Positions 33,281-45,480 are shown, counted from the first letter of the stretch. The stretch: DNA of 64,000 nt from Nereocystis luetkeana (GCA_031213475.1 JARUPZ010000034.1:5587680-5651679), one strand, 5' to 3'. The notes: generated by a model not told the origin, from the letters alone. Numbers and translations: made by a program.

Positions 33281-36179
33281 TCGGCTATTCACGCAGAGAT
33301 GGTGTCGAATGCATGGCGTCCGGGGGATAGGATAACAGCGAAGGGCTAGGCGTAAACGAGGATAGCGGTCGGTGTGCTACTATCCTGTGCGCACATACGT
33401 GGGGGATGATTTATTCGGTCCGAAAATCGCTGCTCGGCTTCGTCTCGATGGAGGAGGTGGCGAGAAGCGTTCAAGGCTCCAACCACCAGGTACACGCCTC
33501 GTCTGTTAGTTAGCAGCAGAGGGTTAGAGCTAAGTCTGAAAAATTAGCTCCCAGAGTGTGTGCGCTGTATGTACAGGCCTTTCTCCTGATTTTCTCTCAT
33601 CCTTGGACATCTGCTTGTAAGGCGACAACGGATTCGTGGAGACGGGCGAGCATCAGTGCCTGTTGTATGCCTGATAGTAGTAGTAGTAGTAGTCGGATAT
33701 CGGGCAGTGCACCTATGGTACTAGCAGTTTGTACAACACAGTTCAGTAGTCGTGACCGGTGCTTTCACATATATATACATAAATACGCGTACAAGCGTTG
33801 AACGTCAGGGGGTGATTGTTACATGCGTGTGCTCTGTTCTACTGGTACTATATACATGCAACAGATAGGAGAGGTTTCGTGAGCGACAACGAACGCGGCA
33901 CATTTCAGGGGAGTCCATTGCTGCGGGGGCTGCCCCCCGATTGCAAGCAAAACAACCTACAAGGAGCTAAGCCGTTTGTATAGTTTTGGCCATGGGGGCG
34001 AACGGCCAAAGTGGGTAGGTTGTGGTATTCATACCGACATATAATCGGAGTGGCTAGTGTGGCAGTCAGCCCTCTTTGTAGAGGAGTCCGTCCTACCTAG
34101 GATAGCTGTGCGTCGGCAGTGACATGGGTCGCCGTTCGCTTCATATTTGTGCTTCGATTTGCGGCTACCATGGAGTGACAAAGATTTCCGTTCGCTGCAT
34201 ATTCGCGCTGCTATTTACGGCTGACGTGGGGAGTGCACTGATCGGGCCACAGTACGCCAAAAGCTTTGGAAGTTAAGCACGCGCGGTAGTAGTAAGTTCG
34301 AGGCGCCTTCTGCGGCCGTTGCCACCCCACGAGGAGGAGGAAGAGGCCGCCCCCGAAGGAAAAATTGGGTCGGTGTTGTGACTCACGGGACCCCCAGACA
34401 TCAGGGTCCGGACGGTCTTCTGCTCTTCTTGTATTTACAAAATGGTTTTGACGCGCTTCCAACCTTGCCCGAAGTATGTGCAGTACTACGAACGACGCTA
34501 CACCGGAGGAGGGTAGAACCTTTCATGGCCCAAGGCCGCCTGTACAGTTGCATCCAGTATAGTGGGTGAAAGTATATTCCTAGCTGAGCTAGTATCTGAT
34601 CTGGCAGCGTTTCGAGGTCTCTCTCGTCGTGTGAAATTACCCCCGACAGTAGCCAGCCTCCGCAACAAAACTGGCTAAGGCGATCGAAACCGCCCACCCC
34701 TACAGCACCATTGTCAAGCGTTACAGCAACGGTTTTAAGGTCGGTGGGGAATGAGCGCTCTTGGTGCACCCTTCGGAGATCCGGATGAATGAGTGTGAAT
34801 CGAAGGAGCTGCAGCCGTTGCACTGCCGTCGCCGGCCACGCCGCAACGCGTGTGTATGTAGTCCTCGGCGGTGTTTGCTAACGCGTTTCGGCGGCAATGA
34901 TTGGTCTCTCCCCGATTTGGCAAGCCTTGTGCATATATATCGGCCAACAACCTCAAGTCTACTGTATGTAGTGGGCAAGCGAAATGCGTCACTGGTGGCC
35001 CCTCCTGAGGTTTGGCAGTATCAGCTCTCGATGTTGGCAATCGTATCGGCAGCTCTGTGGACAGACGTCGCTGTCCTTCGCAGCAATAACTCCAGATAGA
35101 TGATGACAATCTCGACAGCTGGAAGCGCTGTGGAGAACAGTGATTGCCGTTCTTCGCAGCGGAAGCTCCAGGGGAGGATGGACCCGGCAGCTCCGTTCAA
35201 AAACTAACCGAGACACACCAGCCAGGGCCTCAGCCATGGTCTTTGTTATTATTCCCCTTGCCATCCGACAAGGTATAGCATGATCTTCAACATTGATCAC
35301 TCATCACTTTCCTGAAAGAAGAAAAACTCGGGAACGAAAGGAAACCCATGCACCAAGTCTACCTCCCTCCCTTCTGTGCCAACTTTAGGCTTGTCTACTC
35401 CATTCTCTGTCCTTATCCTATGAGCCTAATGGCTCGCAGCTCTGTTTACTTACGTATTTCAAAGCTTACACGCTTCTTCTGGAAGATCTTCGCGTGGAAT
35501 GTGTGATGTGGAGGTTAAATACCGGCAGACTGTCTGCAGAGCTCAAGCACTGACCATCGCAGTTTTAACCGACTAATGGTATGAGTTTCAGCTCCGGAAA
35601 GATGGCATAGTAACGGAGCTCCATAGACGATTGTGTTGGATATCGGCCATGTTTAAGAGAAGATTATGTCGAAAACAAGCGGAAGGGGAGTTTTGGAAGG
35701 AACAGGCTCGCTGCAGTTTCAAAAAAAAATACAAAAACAACACAGACTCCCTAATATACAGCAAAAGCCAAACTCGAAGACCCGCCCCCCTCCTTCGTCG
35801 GAATGTTTTTTTGGGTTTCCCGATATTATTCTGAAATACTCACCTACGAAACGAGTGCTTGGTTTACTGCGGATATATTGCATATATATATATTATATAG
35901 TTATATATATATATATATATATTCAATCCAGTAAACATACTATACTGCGGTAGATTCTGCAGCTTGTGCGGCTCCCATCCAGGAGCATGAGCTGTAGATT
36001 ATACAGATCAGGTATCGACCTGCCCTGAAATATCTAGGTCGTAAAGTGGGAGTGATCTATCTGATATATCTGACCTGTCCGATGTGTGAAATATTCCCAA
36101 GAGCGGGCCCCGAGAGATCCACACATTCCTACGCCAGCTTCGAAGACCATGATGGGTGGATGCCCTAAAGCTTTTTCGC
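33281..36179. other. Intergenic region between paralogues B and C
   Basis: Minus-strand frames at 34401-34823 and 34735-35300 are moderately long but resemble nothing I know. A CTTGCCATCCGACAA repeat lies at 35255. TA-rich DNA is at 35878-35920. Confidence 0.45.
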
Positions 36180-36405
36180 GGAAGATTTATACGAGATGCT
36201 CGTACGTACAGTAACCTACTGTAGAAGGGCGCGGTCAAGCTCAGCGCCCGTCGTTTGTTTGGTCGTATTATTACAGCAGCACCATATATATATCGAAGAT
36301 TTATACGAGATGCATGCGCGCGTTTTTAATCCAGAGAGGCACTGTCAAGCTCAACGCCCGTCGTTTGTCTGCTCGCAGCAGCACCACCACCAACATATAT
36401 CGCCT
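36180..36405 (+). repeat. Tandem duplication just upstream of paralogue C
   Basis: A ~115-bp block recurs: GAAGATTTATACGAGATGC, then GTCAAGCTCA(G/A)CGCCCGTCG, then CAGCAGCACCA and a TATAT run. The copies begin at about 36180 and 36294. They lie 80-300 bp before the start codon, so promoter or 5' leader elements are doubled. Confidence 0.65.
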
Positions 36406-36483
36406 CACAAATATCAGAAAACCGAACAATCAGCGCACAACCCACGGTCGGAGTCCAAACCCACAGCGAGCAAGCACGAAGCA

Positions 36484-36705
36484 ATGATGCCGTCATCCGG
36501 AAAGAAGACAAACCGTCTGCTCGGGGCAGCAACCACCGTCGCCCTTCTAGCCCTGCAGCATCTCCCTTCCACCCGCGCCTCGAAGACCCAACGATCGTGC
36601 GTCGAGATAACGAATGCCGCGCTGTCTTCCTCCTGTTTGTCCGGAGCGAAGCCGGCGTTTTTCTCGTTTTCGATTGAGGGAGTGACGGCTGCTGCCACCG
36701 ATTGG
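36484..36705 (+). CDS. Paralogue C exon 1: signal peptide
   Basis: ATGATG starts the exon and GATTGG precedes a GTGAGT donor. After the hydrophobic core comes RSCVEITNAALSSSCLSG and FFSFSIEG. The second half of this exon, with its donor, is repeated three more times downstream (to about 37262), so the true donor in this gene could be a later copy. Confidence 0.8.
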
Positions 36706-37160
36706 GTGAGTAATAAACGGATGGTTTGCTCGTTGCGTGAGGGAGTAGGCAGACTTGTTCCTCCAGTTTGTCCGCTGCGAAGTCGGCGGTCTTCCTTCTT
36801 TTGGGAGGAGGGGATGACGGGTGCTGCTGCTGCTACCGATTGGGGAAGCATAACACGGGCGACTTGCTTGTTGCGTGCGTGGGTGAGTACACGGAGCCGT
36901 CTTCCTCCGGTTTTTTGCGCTGTGCGTGCGAAGTCGGCGTTTTCCTCGTTCTGGGTGGAGGGAATGACGGGTGTGCTACTACTACTACTACTACTACTAC
37001 TGCTGCTGCCGATTGGGAAGTAAGTAGTGGGTATGAAGCGGGGGTGGTTCTCTTGCTGCGTTGTTGAGTAGGGAGCCAGCCGCCTCTCCTCTGTCTGTCC
37101 TCTTCGAAGTCGGCGTCTTCCTCGTTTTGGGTAGTAGAGGGAACGACGGGTGTGAGCTAG

Positions 37161-37197
<37 letters not shown>

Positions 37198-40100
37198 ACC
37201 GATTGGGCGGCAAGAAAAAAACGGGTGGTTTTCTCTCTCTTCTTCGTGGGTGAGCAAGGGGCCATGCTACGGTACGGATTCAAATCGATTATATATAATA
37301 GTATAGCCCAAACATTCATCACCGACGGGGAGGAGCTCGTACGCAAAAACTCTGGGTTCGATACCCGTAGTGCCGCGCGGTACACGGGTATTGTGGCACC
37401 TACTTCTTTTTTTTTTCCTGTGAGCCTCTCCACTGTTAACTGTTGAGGAACTCTGTACTTACTTGTACCTCATCCGAGAAAAAACACTGATGATAGTAAG
37501 AACAGCTAAAAAGTGCTGCCCGATTATCATAGTGATTCCAAAAACGGCCTGCGTAGTAGGCGCATCACGAATAATGGTGTAAAAATTTAATGCTACAACA
37601 ACTACTACTGGTGGCATGGTAACAATAACAATACGATGAAACATTCATGGTAATTCCACACGAGACTGCGGGTTAAGGAGCCCAGGTCCCGTCAGAAGAA
37701 GTAATTATGCCAGGATGTGCCAGAACGCCCCTCTAAGGTAGCAGGCGTCGTCTCGATCGATCTGCACTATTTCACAAACTAGCTCGCTAGATGCATACAA
37801 GCCCCTGGGACTGATTGTGTAGCGGGTTTACTGTAGCCCACACGAGCACGTACGTGCGTAGTTCATAGTTTTCACCCCCCCCCCTATGCTGCACGACATT
37901 CGTACGGAGATATAGCTAGTCGAATGGGGATCGAGAGAGAACCATGAACGCACGTACGAAAGGCGAATGACGAAGGTCCTTCGTTTTAAGTGTCGGGACC
38001 GAGATCTGCCTGTGCTTTTCGGTCGCGAAGTAATTTATATATATATAAATATTATATATATATACATATCCCTCAAGGCCATGGTTGTCGAGTGAGGCAA
38101 AGATCTCCCTCAAGTGAAGAGGCCTCGTAAAATATCCCAGGTAGGCGCTACGTACGATGTGCTCGCCCCTTTGGACGGTAGCACGCGTCTAGTGTACATA
38201 CGTTAGTGCGCTGTGTTGAGCTGGGCAACAAGCCACTGCCACCGCTGCCTCGTCGTCCTCACGGCGCTCCGGCGCCTTCACAGCGAGCCCTTACTTACCG
38301 TGTATCACACGTACGTGTGATACGATAACACGCACCCTCGGGATGAATTTCGAAGTTGATTTACTTTCTCGACAATGATGGCCAAGGTGAAAACGCCGAG
38401 AGATGAGCCTGTAGAAATATTCCGTCGAGATTACCCCCGAGGCCGTCCTTTTCGTCGTTTGTCCCTGCCCCCCCCTACTACTGCCTCGGAGAGACTCGGC
38501 TCGAATATTCGTCCTAGCGGCGGCGTGCTATCTTATCGCCCGTGTTATATGGTTCCACTCTCAGGGCCGAAATGTAGCGGAGAGACTCGGCTCCAAAAAT
38601 TCGTCCTAGTGGCGGCGCGCTATCTTATCGCCCGTGTTATATGGTTCCACTCTCTGGGCCGAAATGTAGTGACCGCTTCGTATTGACATTTATGCACAAA
38701 GGTTCCTTAGATTCACGCCCAGAATGATACCTGGTACTATTTTTTCGTTCCTGGTGGCACCGAAATTTCGATGCAGAGTACGAGTACGACAGGGTCTCTG
38801 GGTAGATTGGGGGATAATTGCGGTTGCAAGCTCGAGGGACTTATGTTTCCGACAGAGCAGAATGGCGCGGCGCATATGCACACGCGAAACATGCTTCAGC
38901 ACACTGGTGGGCGGACTTTGCTTCGGGCGCTTGCTTCCTCGTCTTTTCGTGGAAGCTGCAGCCCTTTCGAACGTTACACCCACCCCATACATTACCGTGA
39001 TATCCTCTGTCAGCACCCCCCCGGGTCGAGCGCTTGTTTTTTTTCCTAAGCGTTTTTCCCTTGGAGAACAAAGAGGTGGGGGGGGCTTCATCGAGAAAAC
39101 AGTAAGAGCCCGGATAGAAAACGCCCCGGGGTTTTCTTCCGAAAAAACAGTGTTCTCGACGCATGCGCCACAGACTCGAGTGTAGCTCGCTTCCCCGCCG
39201 CCGCGTACGTCGCGCCCGACAACCGGCGATGTCAGATGTCAACAGCATCCACGAGCATGCACATGAGATAGATGCAAAGGATATATGTCACTTGGGGATG
39301 CTTGCACCCTACTCCAAACCCTTGTTTGACCTTCGGCGGTTCGTCGGACCCAAGGGCATTCGTGCTGTTCCTCGGGGGAGGGCGTTTTTTATTTTCATAA
39401 AGTGGTCCCCGGGTAAACCGAAGAGGTAAGGGGGATTTCGTCAACAACAAAAAACAGTTCCCCGGGAAAACACCGTGTGTTCACCCCCTTTGCGCCATTT
39501 GGGGGAGGGGGGGGGGATGACGTAAGGACGTGATCGTTGACAGAGGATATTACAGAATGTTGGCGTTGGTATCCCAACTCGTTTGTCTTCGCGTGGCGTC
39601 TACCCTAAGTGTTGGACTAAAGCACCATAATAGAGAAACGTACAACATAAAAAAAAGCGTCCATATATATCATAACCTTCTCTACTCGACCGTACAACCG
39701 CGCGTTTACTCGCTTGACAACATATCAAGACGGAGACTAGCACGCTGAAGGACAAGCGCGTCACCAGTAGTACTACTGCCGCGCGAGCAGGTGAGAGGTT
39801 CACTAGTTATGTTCCCAAAGAGGATCGGGGAACGGGCATAGCTGCGATGATTGGCGCGCCCGCGAACGTTGATGAACACGATAACCCCCGACCAAACGAG
39901 AACCGAGAGTATTCTACACCACAGTAAACCACGGTACTGTACTACCGCTAACCGCAAATCAGTCAATTTCTGCTGCCCCTGCGGTATCCCGGCCATATTG
40001 TCCACTGCGAAGATAAGCAGTAATTCAAGTCAGATCAATGCCACGGTAGGGGTGATGCCTTGTAGGGGTGGTGCCTTATAGGGGTGCTGCCTTATAGGGG

Positions 40101-43100
40101 CGGTGCCTCGTAGGGGTGGGGCCTCGTTGGGGTGGTGCTTTATGTTCCGATCTGCCCACATCATGATGGTGAGGAGCTGACAATCTCACCAGAAACATGA
40201 CTCTGAATGATGTTTTGCTCACGCGACCCGACCAAGATGTCTATGCGCTACCGCGCTGTAGTCCTAAAACGAACATAGCCATGAAAAAAAGCATACCAGA
40301 TACTAAATACCCGGCTTGCTCACTTGGAGAGCGCAGCCGGTCAGAAAAAGACTGACCCCTTTCGGGCAACTTCTGCCGTGGGAAGAGTCAGTCGCCATCG
40401 ATCGATTCACTTCTAATTTCACCCCCGATACCCTGCATACACGAGTGTTCCCACCGGTTATAGTACGAATACTTGCCCGGTGCTGCAATGGTTGCTTAGT
40501 AGCTGCGACAGCCGTTTTCCCCCATGTGAGCGTATATAGGAGTATGGGTATGGATGGGTAGGTGAAGTCAGCTATTGGCTACCCTAAAGATAGCGTTGAG
40601 TTTTCATAGAGGGCGGCGTGCGATCGTTTCTTCAGCGCTCGTTTGTTTCGACAACGAACGGCCAGGGTGCTTGCTGAAGTCGAACACTTTATTTTCGGAA
40701 GGTTCTTTCTCGACCAGGATCAGACTTTTCAGGAAACAACTTGGAGGCGTTCTACGATAGAGATTCACCCTATTTTTTCAGAGGCCTTCTCTCCATTATC
40801 TCACCCGTAAAAACTGTGACTTCAGCAAAAATCAAATTGCATCGCGGCGACCAATCCCATGGCCCGAGTCTACCAAATGTTTTTGTTTTAGTATCAAGAT
40901 TGGCATTCCGACGATTTCGGGTCGAGAATCCCCCCCCCGTCTTTCAGAAACAAAATAGCGGAAATGTGCTATTAATACCTCTATCGTAGAACGGGTCCTT
41001 GGTCGGTATTGCGAACCTTTCAAAAAGCCGAGCGTTGGAAAAACGAGCGCGCCCTTTGCTCGAACTCAAGGCTCTTCAAGGTCATACCCCAACGTTCTCT
41101 GCAGTAGTAGCGTGAATTAGCTGCAGCAGTACTGCTGTAGTAGCTGTTTTTCGTTACTGTGAGAGATGATGCCCACCGTGCATCAGCAGTACTACTGTAG
41201 TGTGTGCATCGCTCGGCTTTTTGCAAGCAAGGGTAGAATTATGTCTACCCAACCCAGTTTCGAACATGCCCACCCCCCCATTCGGACGAAAGCGCGATTT
41301 GAAAGACTGCATTATCATCACTCTAATAATAGTGTTTAGTATTCTTCGCCGCTACGACCGAAGACCTTGCACCCGCCACAACGCCCGCTCTGTCCCCACC
41401 ACCCAGGCGAGTACTTCGTACCTTGCCCTGACGTTGGCGTGATCGTCACCGTCTGGTTCGCCGCTCCGATCGCTTCGGTCGCCCACCCGGGAGCACCCGT
41501 CTCTCGGGAAAACGCGGCCACCTCCGCAGCGGAAACCCTCAAGTCTAGCCCCGCCGAGTTCTCCGTTGTGCTGGACACTTCCAACGTGACCACGGGCACC
41601 AAGATTGTAACCTACGTGTCGTATTCGGACAACCAGGGGAGCTACCGGGACGTGTCCGGCCTGATGGCTCCCCTCGCGTCTACGCTGGAGTGCAACTGGT
41701 ATGCCACGCCCAGCACGGCCACCGACACCTCACGGAAACTCCACGAGGGCCACGAGCACGAGTGTGGTCTCTGCTCGGACCTGTCGAGCACGCGGCTTTG
41801 GAAGCACTGGCTGCCTACGATAACGGGGGCAAGAAGATCGTCTGTGATCCGACGTGCCTGGACGGCGTTTCTGATCCCATCCACTGCAACCGTAAGTATC
41901 GGCCTCCCGATCACTATCAAATTTCCAGTGTTAGTTTGCGCAAAGAGCTCTGAGTTTGACCCGCCGTCACGGATAGCGCGCACCGCTGTTGAGGCGTTCT
42001 ACGATGATAGAGGTTCACCCTAATTTTTCTGAGGCTCCTCACTTGAGGAGCCCCATGCCTCGCCCGAAAACTGACTTGATTCAGCAAAAAAAAATCAAAA
42101 TCGCATCCCGACGAACTGTCCCGTATGTATGGCCCAAGTATACAAAAACGTAATTTTCGAAACAAGATTGGCATTCCGACGATTTTGCGTTAACCCTTTT
42201 AGAACCGCAGTCCCGTTTTGGGGACAAACCACTCAAACTTCAAGCAGTTTGTCCCCAAAACGGGACTGCGGTTCTAAAGGGGTTAAGGAGCCCCGTCATT
42301 CGGAAAGCATTTTTAGCGAAAATGTGCTACCTCTATCGTAGAACGCGTCTGTAGCTACCTCTGTTCTAGGGTGTCGGAATAAATAAGGTGACCGCAAAAC
42401 ACTCTCTGCACAAGAAGAGCAAAATGAGGCGCGTAACGTTACGGTACTTACATGTGGCGGAGTGCAGCGCTGTAGTAGTGCACACGCCACCCATCCATCC
42501 TCTGCCCCAGAACCTCTCGGTCAATTTAATATACAAGTTATTCCTATTTTTTCCTCGAGAAATTCCCTCAATTTAATTGGTAAAATTCGTGCCGCTCTAC
42601 GATCCGTATTTATTTCGGCAGACTTTGGTCTGGGCCAGATCTGCCGAGGCTGTGGAGACTGCTCTGCTTGCACCGCGTGTCCTGTATCGGACGGCGGCCC
42701 TGCACCGACCCCGAACCATACCGAGGCTTCCGCCGGCGTGCCCACCCGTGGCGATACCGGTCCCCCTACCTCGGGGTCGCCTATCGTGGCCAGTACCCCG
42801 TCGCCTACAATGACTACGGCTGTGATCAGAACCGCCGGTGACGACGACGGCGAAAGCGGGTTAGACTGCTCTGCCTGTGCAGACCTGTCCGACGCTCAGG
42901 CAGAGGCGCTGGCTATGGACAACAGAGGCGTAGAGCGAATCGCCTGTGACCCTACGTGCTTGGACGGCGTTTCCAATCCCACGCACTGCAACTGTGAGTT
43001 GTGTCTTGATTGTTTCTGTCGGCGTCTACAGTGACACTTTCGGGGTATAATACGACAGTACAACAGTATAAATAAGTACAAAAAATGGGGCGCTGTGGAC

Positions 43101-43973
43101 CTGGTATTCCCTCGATCTTGTCGGGGGCGTAGGTACGTGCTTGAGTCTGCGGTGTATCAGATACAATTCTCTTTAAAAAAGACAGCCATCAGGCGTGCTC
43201 ACCACGAAATGTGTTTTAGGGCTGCAGTCTCGTTTTGGAGACAAACTATTTATAATTCGAGCGGTTTGTCCTCCAGCAACGAACGGGACTGCAGCCGTAA
43301 ATGAGTTGAGGTTAACCCTATTATTGAGATTTCAGAGGGGAAAACGGACGGTAAAACAAAATAACGATTAAGGCGTCGACCGCTGCGGGATTGGTGGAAG
43401 ATACAGTGAGTGGTTGGTATCCGAGTCACAATGCAAAGAAAGCGTAGGACACGGGCGCAATCTGACCCTGCTCGTACTCTGCCGGGCGCTCCCGCTTCTC
43501 GCAGCAGCAGGTTGACACCACCGAAGTTGTAGTCGTTTTCGGTCGCTGACGGAGTGTCCCAAAAGGGTCTCCTCGCTCCACTTGCCTATCAACCCCACCA
43601 CGTCCACCCCGAGGCTGTATGCATTGTTTACATATTATTAGGGGGGGGGGATTCTCGGGACGAGCCGCGGGGTGCAGCCATGTATGTTGCTGAGTGTTCG
43701 ACTTAGCTTTTTTACAAGTATGCACATAATAATAACATGTATGTGCCATGGTTGATGACGACAAATGTTTCGTTTTTTTCGCCTGTTCTCGCTCAAAAAA
43801 AAGCTGTTACGATCGATCCTCGCTTTTTTTCCCGGCCGTCGACCTTGGTCGCCCCTCTTGCATCCTTCAACTCGCTTTCTTTGATGTTTTCACCCGTTTT
43901 CCCGACAGATCTCGGTCTGGGTCAGATCTGCCGTGGTTGTGGGGACTGCCCCGTCTGCCACCCTTGCCCTTAA
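36484..43973 (+). CDS. Secreted cysteine-rich two-module protein, paralogue C (frame-shifted)
   Basis: Exons at 36484-36705, 39730-39790, 41407-41891, 42622-42993 and 43909-43973 follow the plan of paralogue B; about 401 residues would be expected. The signal peptide is MMPSSGKKTNRLLGAATTVA plus LLAL, probably cut after TRA. CVEITNAALSSSC and the sequon NHT (linker) are present. Exon 3 is 485 nt and lacks one base, relative to its paralogues, in the Asp-Leu-Ser-Ser stretch near 41791-41796. The module then resumes in another frame (YDNGGKKIVCDPTCLDG). Either the gene is a recent pseudogene or the base is an assembly error. In exon 4 the module has drifted (MDNRGVERIACDPTC), and exon 5 starts LGLG not FGLG, which suggests relaxed constraint. 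Confidence 0.78.
36622..37262 (+). repeat. Fourfold tandem copies of signal-exon 3' half with donor
   Basis: The stretch from the SSSC codons of exon 1 through its donor recurs at about 36754, 36896 and 37079. Each copy carries 'TCCTC..TTTGTCCG' like DNA, 'GCGAAGTCGGCG', 'GACGGGTG', a growing GCT or CTA run and GATTGGG. The first copy is coding exon. Later copies are frame-shifted; the third retains a strong GTAAGT just after GATTGGGAA. Microsatellite length rises from 2 to about 14 triplets along the array. Confidence 0.75.
39730..39790 (+). CDS. Paralogue C exon 2: 61-nt micro-exon
   Basis: The acceptor is ATATCAAG and the donor GTGAGA. It encodes TETSTLKDKR and VTSSTTAARAG. The sequence differs from the other paralogues except for the AARAG end, but length, phase and position agree. 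Confidence 0.78.
40054..40141 (+). repeat. About 19-bp tandem repeat
   Basis: Six units close to GGGGTGGTGCCTTATAG. In intron 2 of paralogue C. Confidence 0.8.
40746..40994. mobile_element. MITE family 3 copy
   Basis: GGCGTTCTACGATAGAGATT at the left and CCTCTATCGTAGAACGG at the right. In intron 2 of paralogue C. Confidence 0.65.
41407..41891 (+). CDS. Paralogue C exon 3, with a one-base loss
   Basis: It starts after CACCCAG with GEYFVPCPDVGVIVTVWF and ends AACC before GTAAGT. The beta-rich-looking part is intact (SVVLDTSNVTTGTKIVTYVS). After ECGLCSDLSS the frame shifts at about 41791-41796. The remaining module half is intact in the new frame. Confidence 0.8.
41993..42346. mobile_element. 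MITE family 3 copy with family 2 MITE inside
   Basis: GGCGTTCTACGATGATAGAG to CTACCTCTATCGTAGAACGC. Without the nested TTAA element it is about the usual 250 bp. In intron 3 of paralogue C. Confidence 0.68.
42194..42282. mobile_element. piggyBac-like hairpin MITE family 2, best copy
   Basis: Exactly flanked by TTAA on both sides (42190-42193, 42283-42286). Ends CCCTTTTAGAACCGCAGTCC and complement; the 89 bp form a nearly perfect hairpin (CCCGTTTTGGGGACAAAC pairs with its complement). TTAA targets and CCC ends fit piggyBac. It sits inside a family 3 MITE. Confidence 0.8.
42622..42993 (+). CDS. Paralogue C exon 4
   Basis: After TTTCGGCAG it reads FGLGQICRGCGDCSACTACP, a Pro/Ser/Thr linker, an acidic DDDGESG stretch and CSACADLSDAQAEAL. 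It ends AACT before GTGAGT. The stretch MDNRGVERIACDPTC replaces the family's YDNGGKRIVCDPTC. Confidence 0.83.
43213..43302. mobile_element. piggyBac-like MITE family 2, diverged copy
   Basis: TTTTAGGGCTGCAGTCTCG to GGGACTGCAGCCGTAAA with AACTATTTATAATTCGAGC at the turn. In intron 4 of paralogue C. Confidence 0.6.
43909..43973 (+). CDS. Paralogue C exon 5: terminal 65-nt exon
   Basis: After CCCGACAG it encodes LGLGQICRGCGDC and PVCHPCP and stops with TAA. The stop overlaps the hexamer AATAAA (TTAAAATAAA), which may be a poly(A) signal. Confidence 0.83.
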
Positions 43974-45059
43974 AATAAATGCCAGGCGACTGGAGGACGC
44001 AGCCTCGCCTCTGACTGCGCGGCGGTTCAGATGGGGACACCCCCCGCCCCCCCAACCTGCACAGCAGTGTGGGCCTAAAACCCTCTTTCTTTGTGGAGAT
44101 AGATATTGAGCAACGCATATAGCACGCCGTTAGTGGTGCGAGAGCCGAATTAATTGAGAGCTTGTCGACACCTAACCTTGAGAGGGGCATTGCTCAATGT
44201 CCCCTCAGAAGGATTTGGTTTCCGCCCACACTTTGGAGGGCGGGGGGGGGGGGGAAGTCTCGTCCCCCTGTGTTGCCGATCCGCCCGATGTGACGTTGGT
44301 CGATGCACTGCAGGCACTCTGATATTGAATCGAGGTGGCGTTGCCCCAGAGACTACTGCTGCTGCTGTACGTACACATATTTATTGTTTCACAAAGGTTT
44401 GTATTCCAGAAAAATACAGTATTCATCGGAATAACCACTCCCGAATTTGCCAAATAATACCCGGAAATGTCACTCCCGAATTTCTTGTGTGCCTATTCAT
44501 TATGAGAAGGCCGGAAACGGATATTATTAGTTTACATACGGGAAGAACGGTGCCGAGAGCTGTAGACTCTCAGTACATGGTTGCTGCGATGGTCAGAGCG
44601 CAGCAAAAAGGTTGATGAAGGCGTGATGACAGCAGTGCGGGGTATGATCAGCTGGATACGATAATGGCAATGAGATGCGACATACGTGTTGATGCGGACT
44701 TCCGCGAGTCGGGGTGCAGGGATAGAGGGCAACGATGCACGCTGTTGCAGTAGGTTTGTCCGAACGGTGCAGTGCGCCTCTACTTTGGATATGAAGCATC
44801 GACCCGAGAATATGTCATCGCGCCGTTCAAACAACAGCTAGCTGTGAGATCGAGGACTCCGTCGAAACGCGTCTTCGCAGGCTGTGTGTGATATCATACT
44901 TCGATCGCGGGTACTCCAGGTTTTCCACATCACTTGTAAGCGTGTTGGCGTGTTGGATCCCCAACCGTCGGACGAGTCAATTCCCCGAATTTCCCGTCGT
45001 CCAACCGTCCTGCCATTTACGCCAACATGGTTCTGCGCAGCAAGCACGGGGCAAACCAA

Positions 45060-45480
45060 GCCGTGCGCCTCCGCGGGGCTGCAATTCGAACCGGCGAGTC
45101 GGCGAGGGAAGAAATCAGGCCTGCCTGGATGAAGTATAATATATTCTCGGGTCGATGAAAAAAGGCAAGGCACGAACCGTTCCTGGGGAGGAGAGGGGAG
45201 ACCCTACATTGTATATATATGATATATATTTAATATTTATATATATATATCATACATATAATATATTATATAATGATATGTATATATATATATTATAATA
45301 TATATTGCAACGATGAGCGTCGAAGAAATCCTCGATATTACAGCTAGCTGCCGTTTTAAAAAAAATCAACAAAATATACAGTACGATGTGTGTGACCCCG
45401 GATATGAGTTACGACTAGTTGGAGGGAGACAGATAGAAGAAAAACGGCGACGATATTAAAAGGGGGGTAAACTGAAAATA
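45060..45480 (+). mobile_element. tRNA-derived SINE, old copy with AT-rich insertion
   Basis: Fragments CGGCGAGTCGGCGAGGGAAG and ACCCCGGATATGAGTTACGA keep family order. About 100 bp of alternating TA DNA (45205-45305) splits them. Confidence 0.5.
45200..45305. repeat. Alternating TA-rich palindromic tract
   Basis: TATATATATGATATATATTT and related words can extrude a cruciform. A similar tract lies at 26125-26235. Confidence 0.75.

Noticed and set aside
37321-37400. B-box-like GGTTCGATACC that could mark a tRNA gene
   Set aside because: No matching A box at the right distance and no acceptor stem could be paired.
36414-37433. 339-codon minus-strand frame with Ser and Ala runs
   Set aside because: It is the antisense of the signal exon of paralogue C and of the triplet repeats in intron 1.
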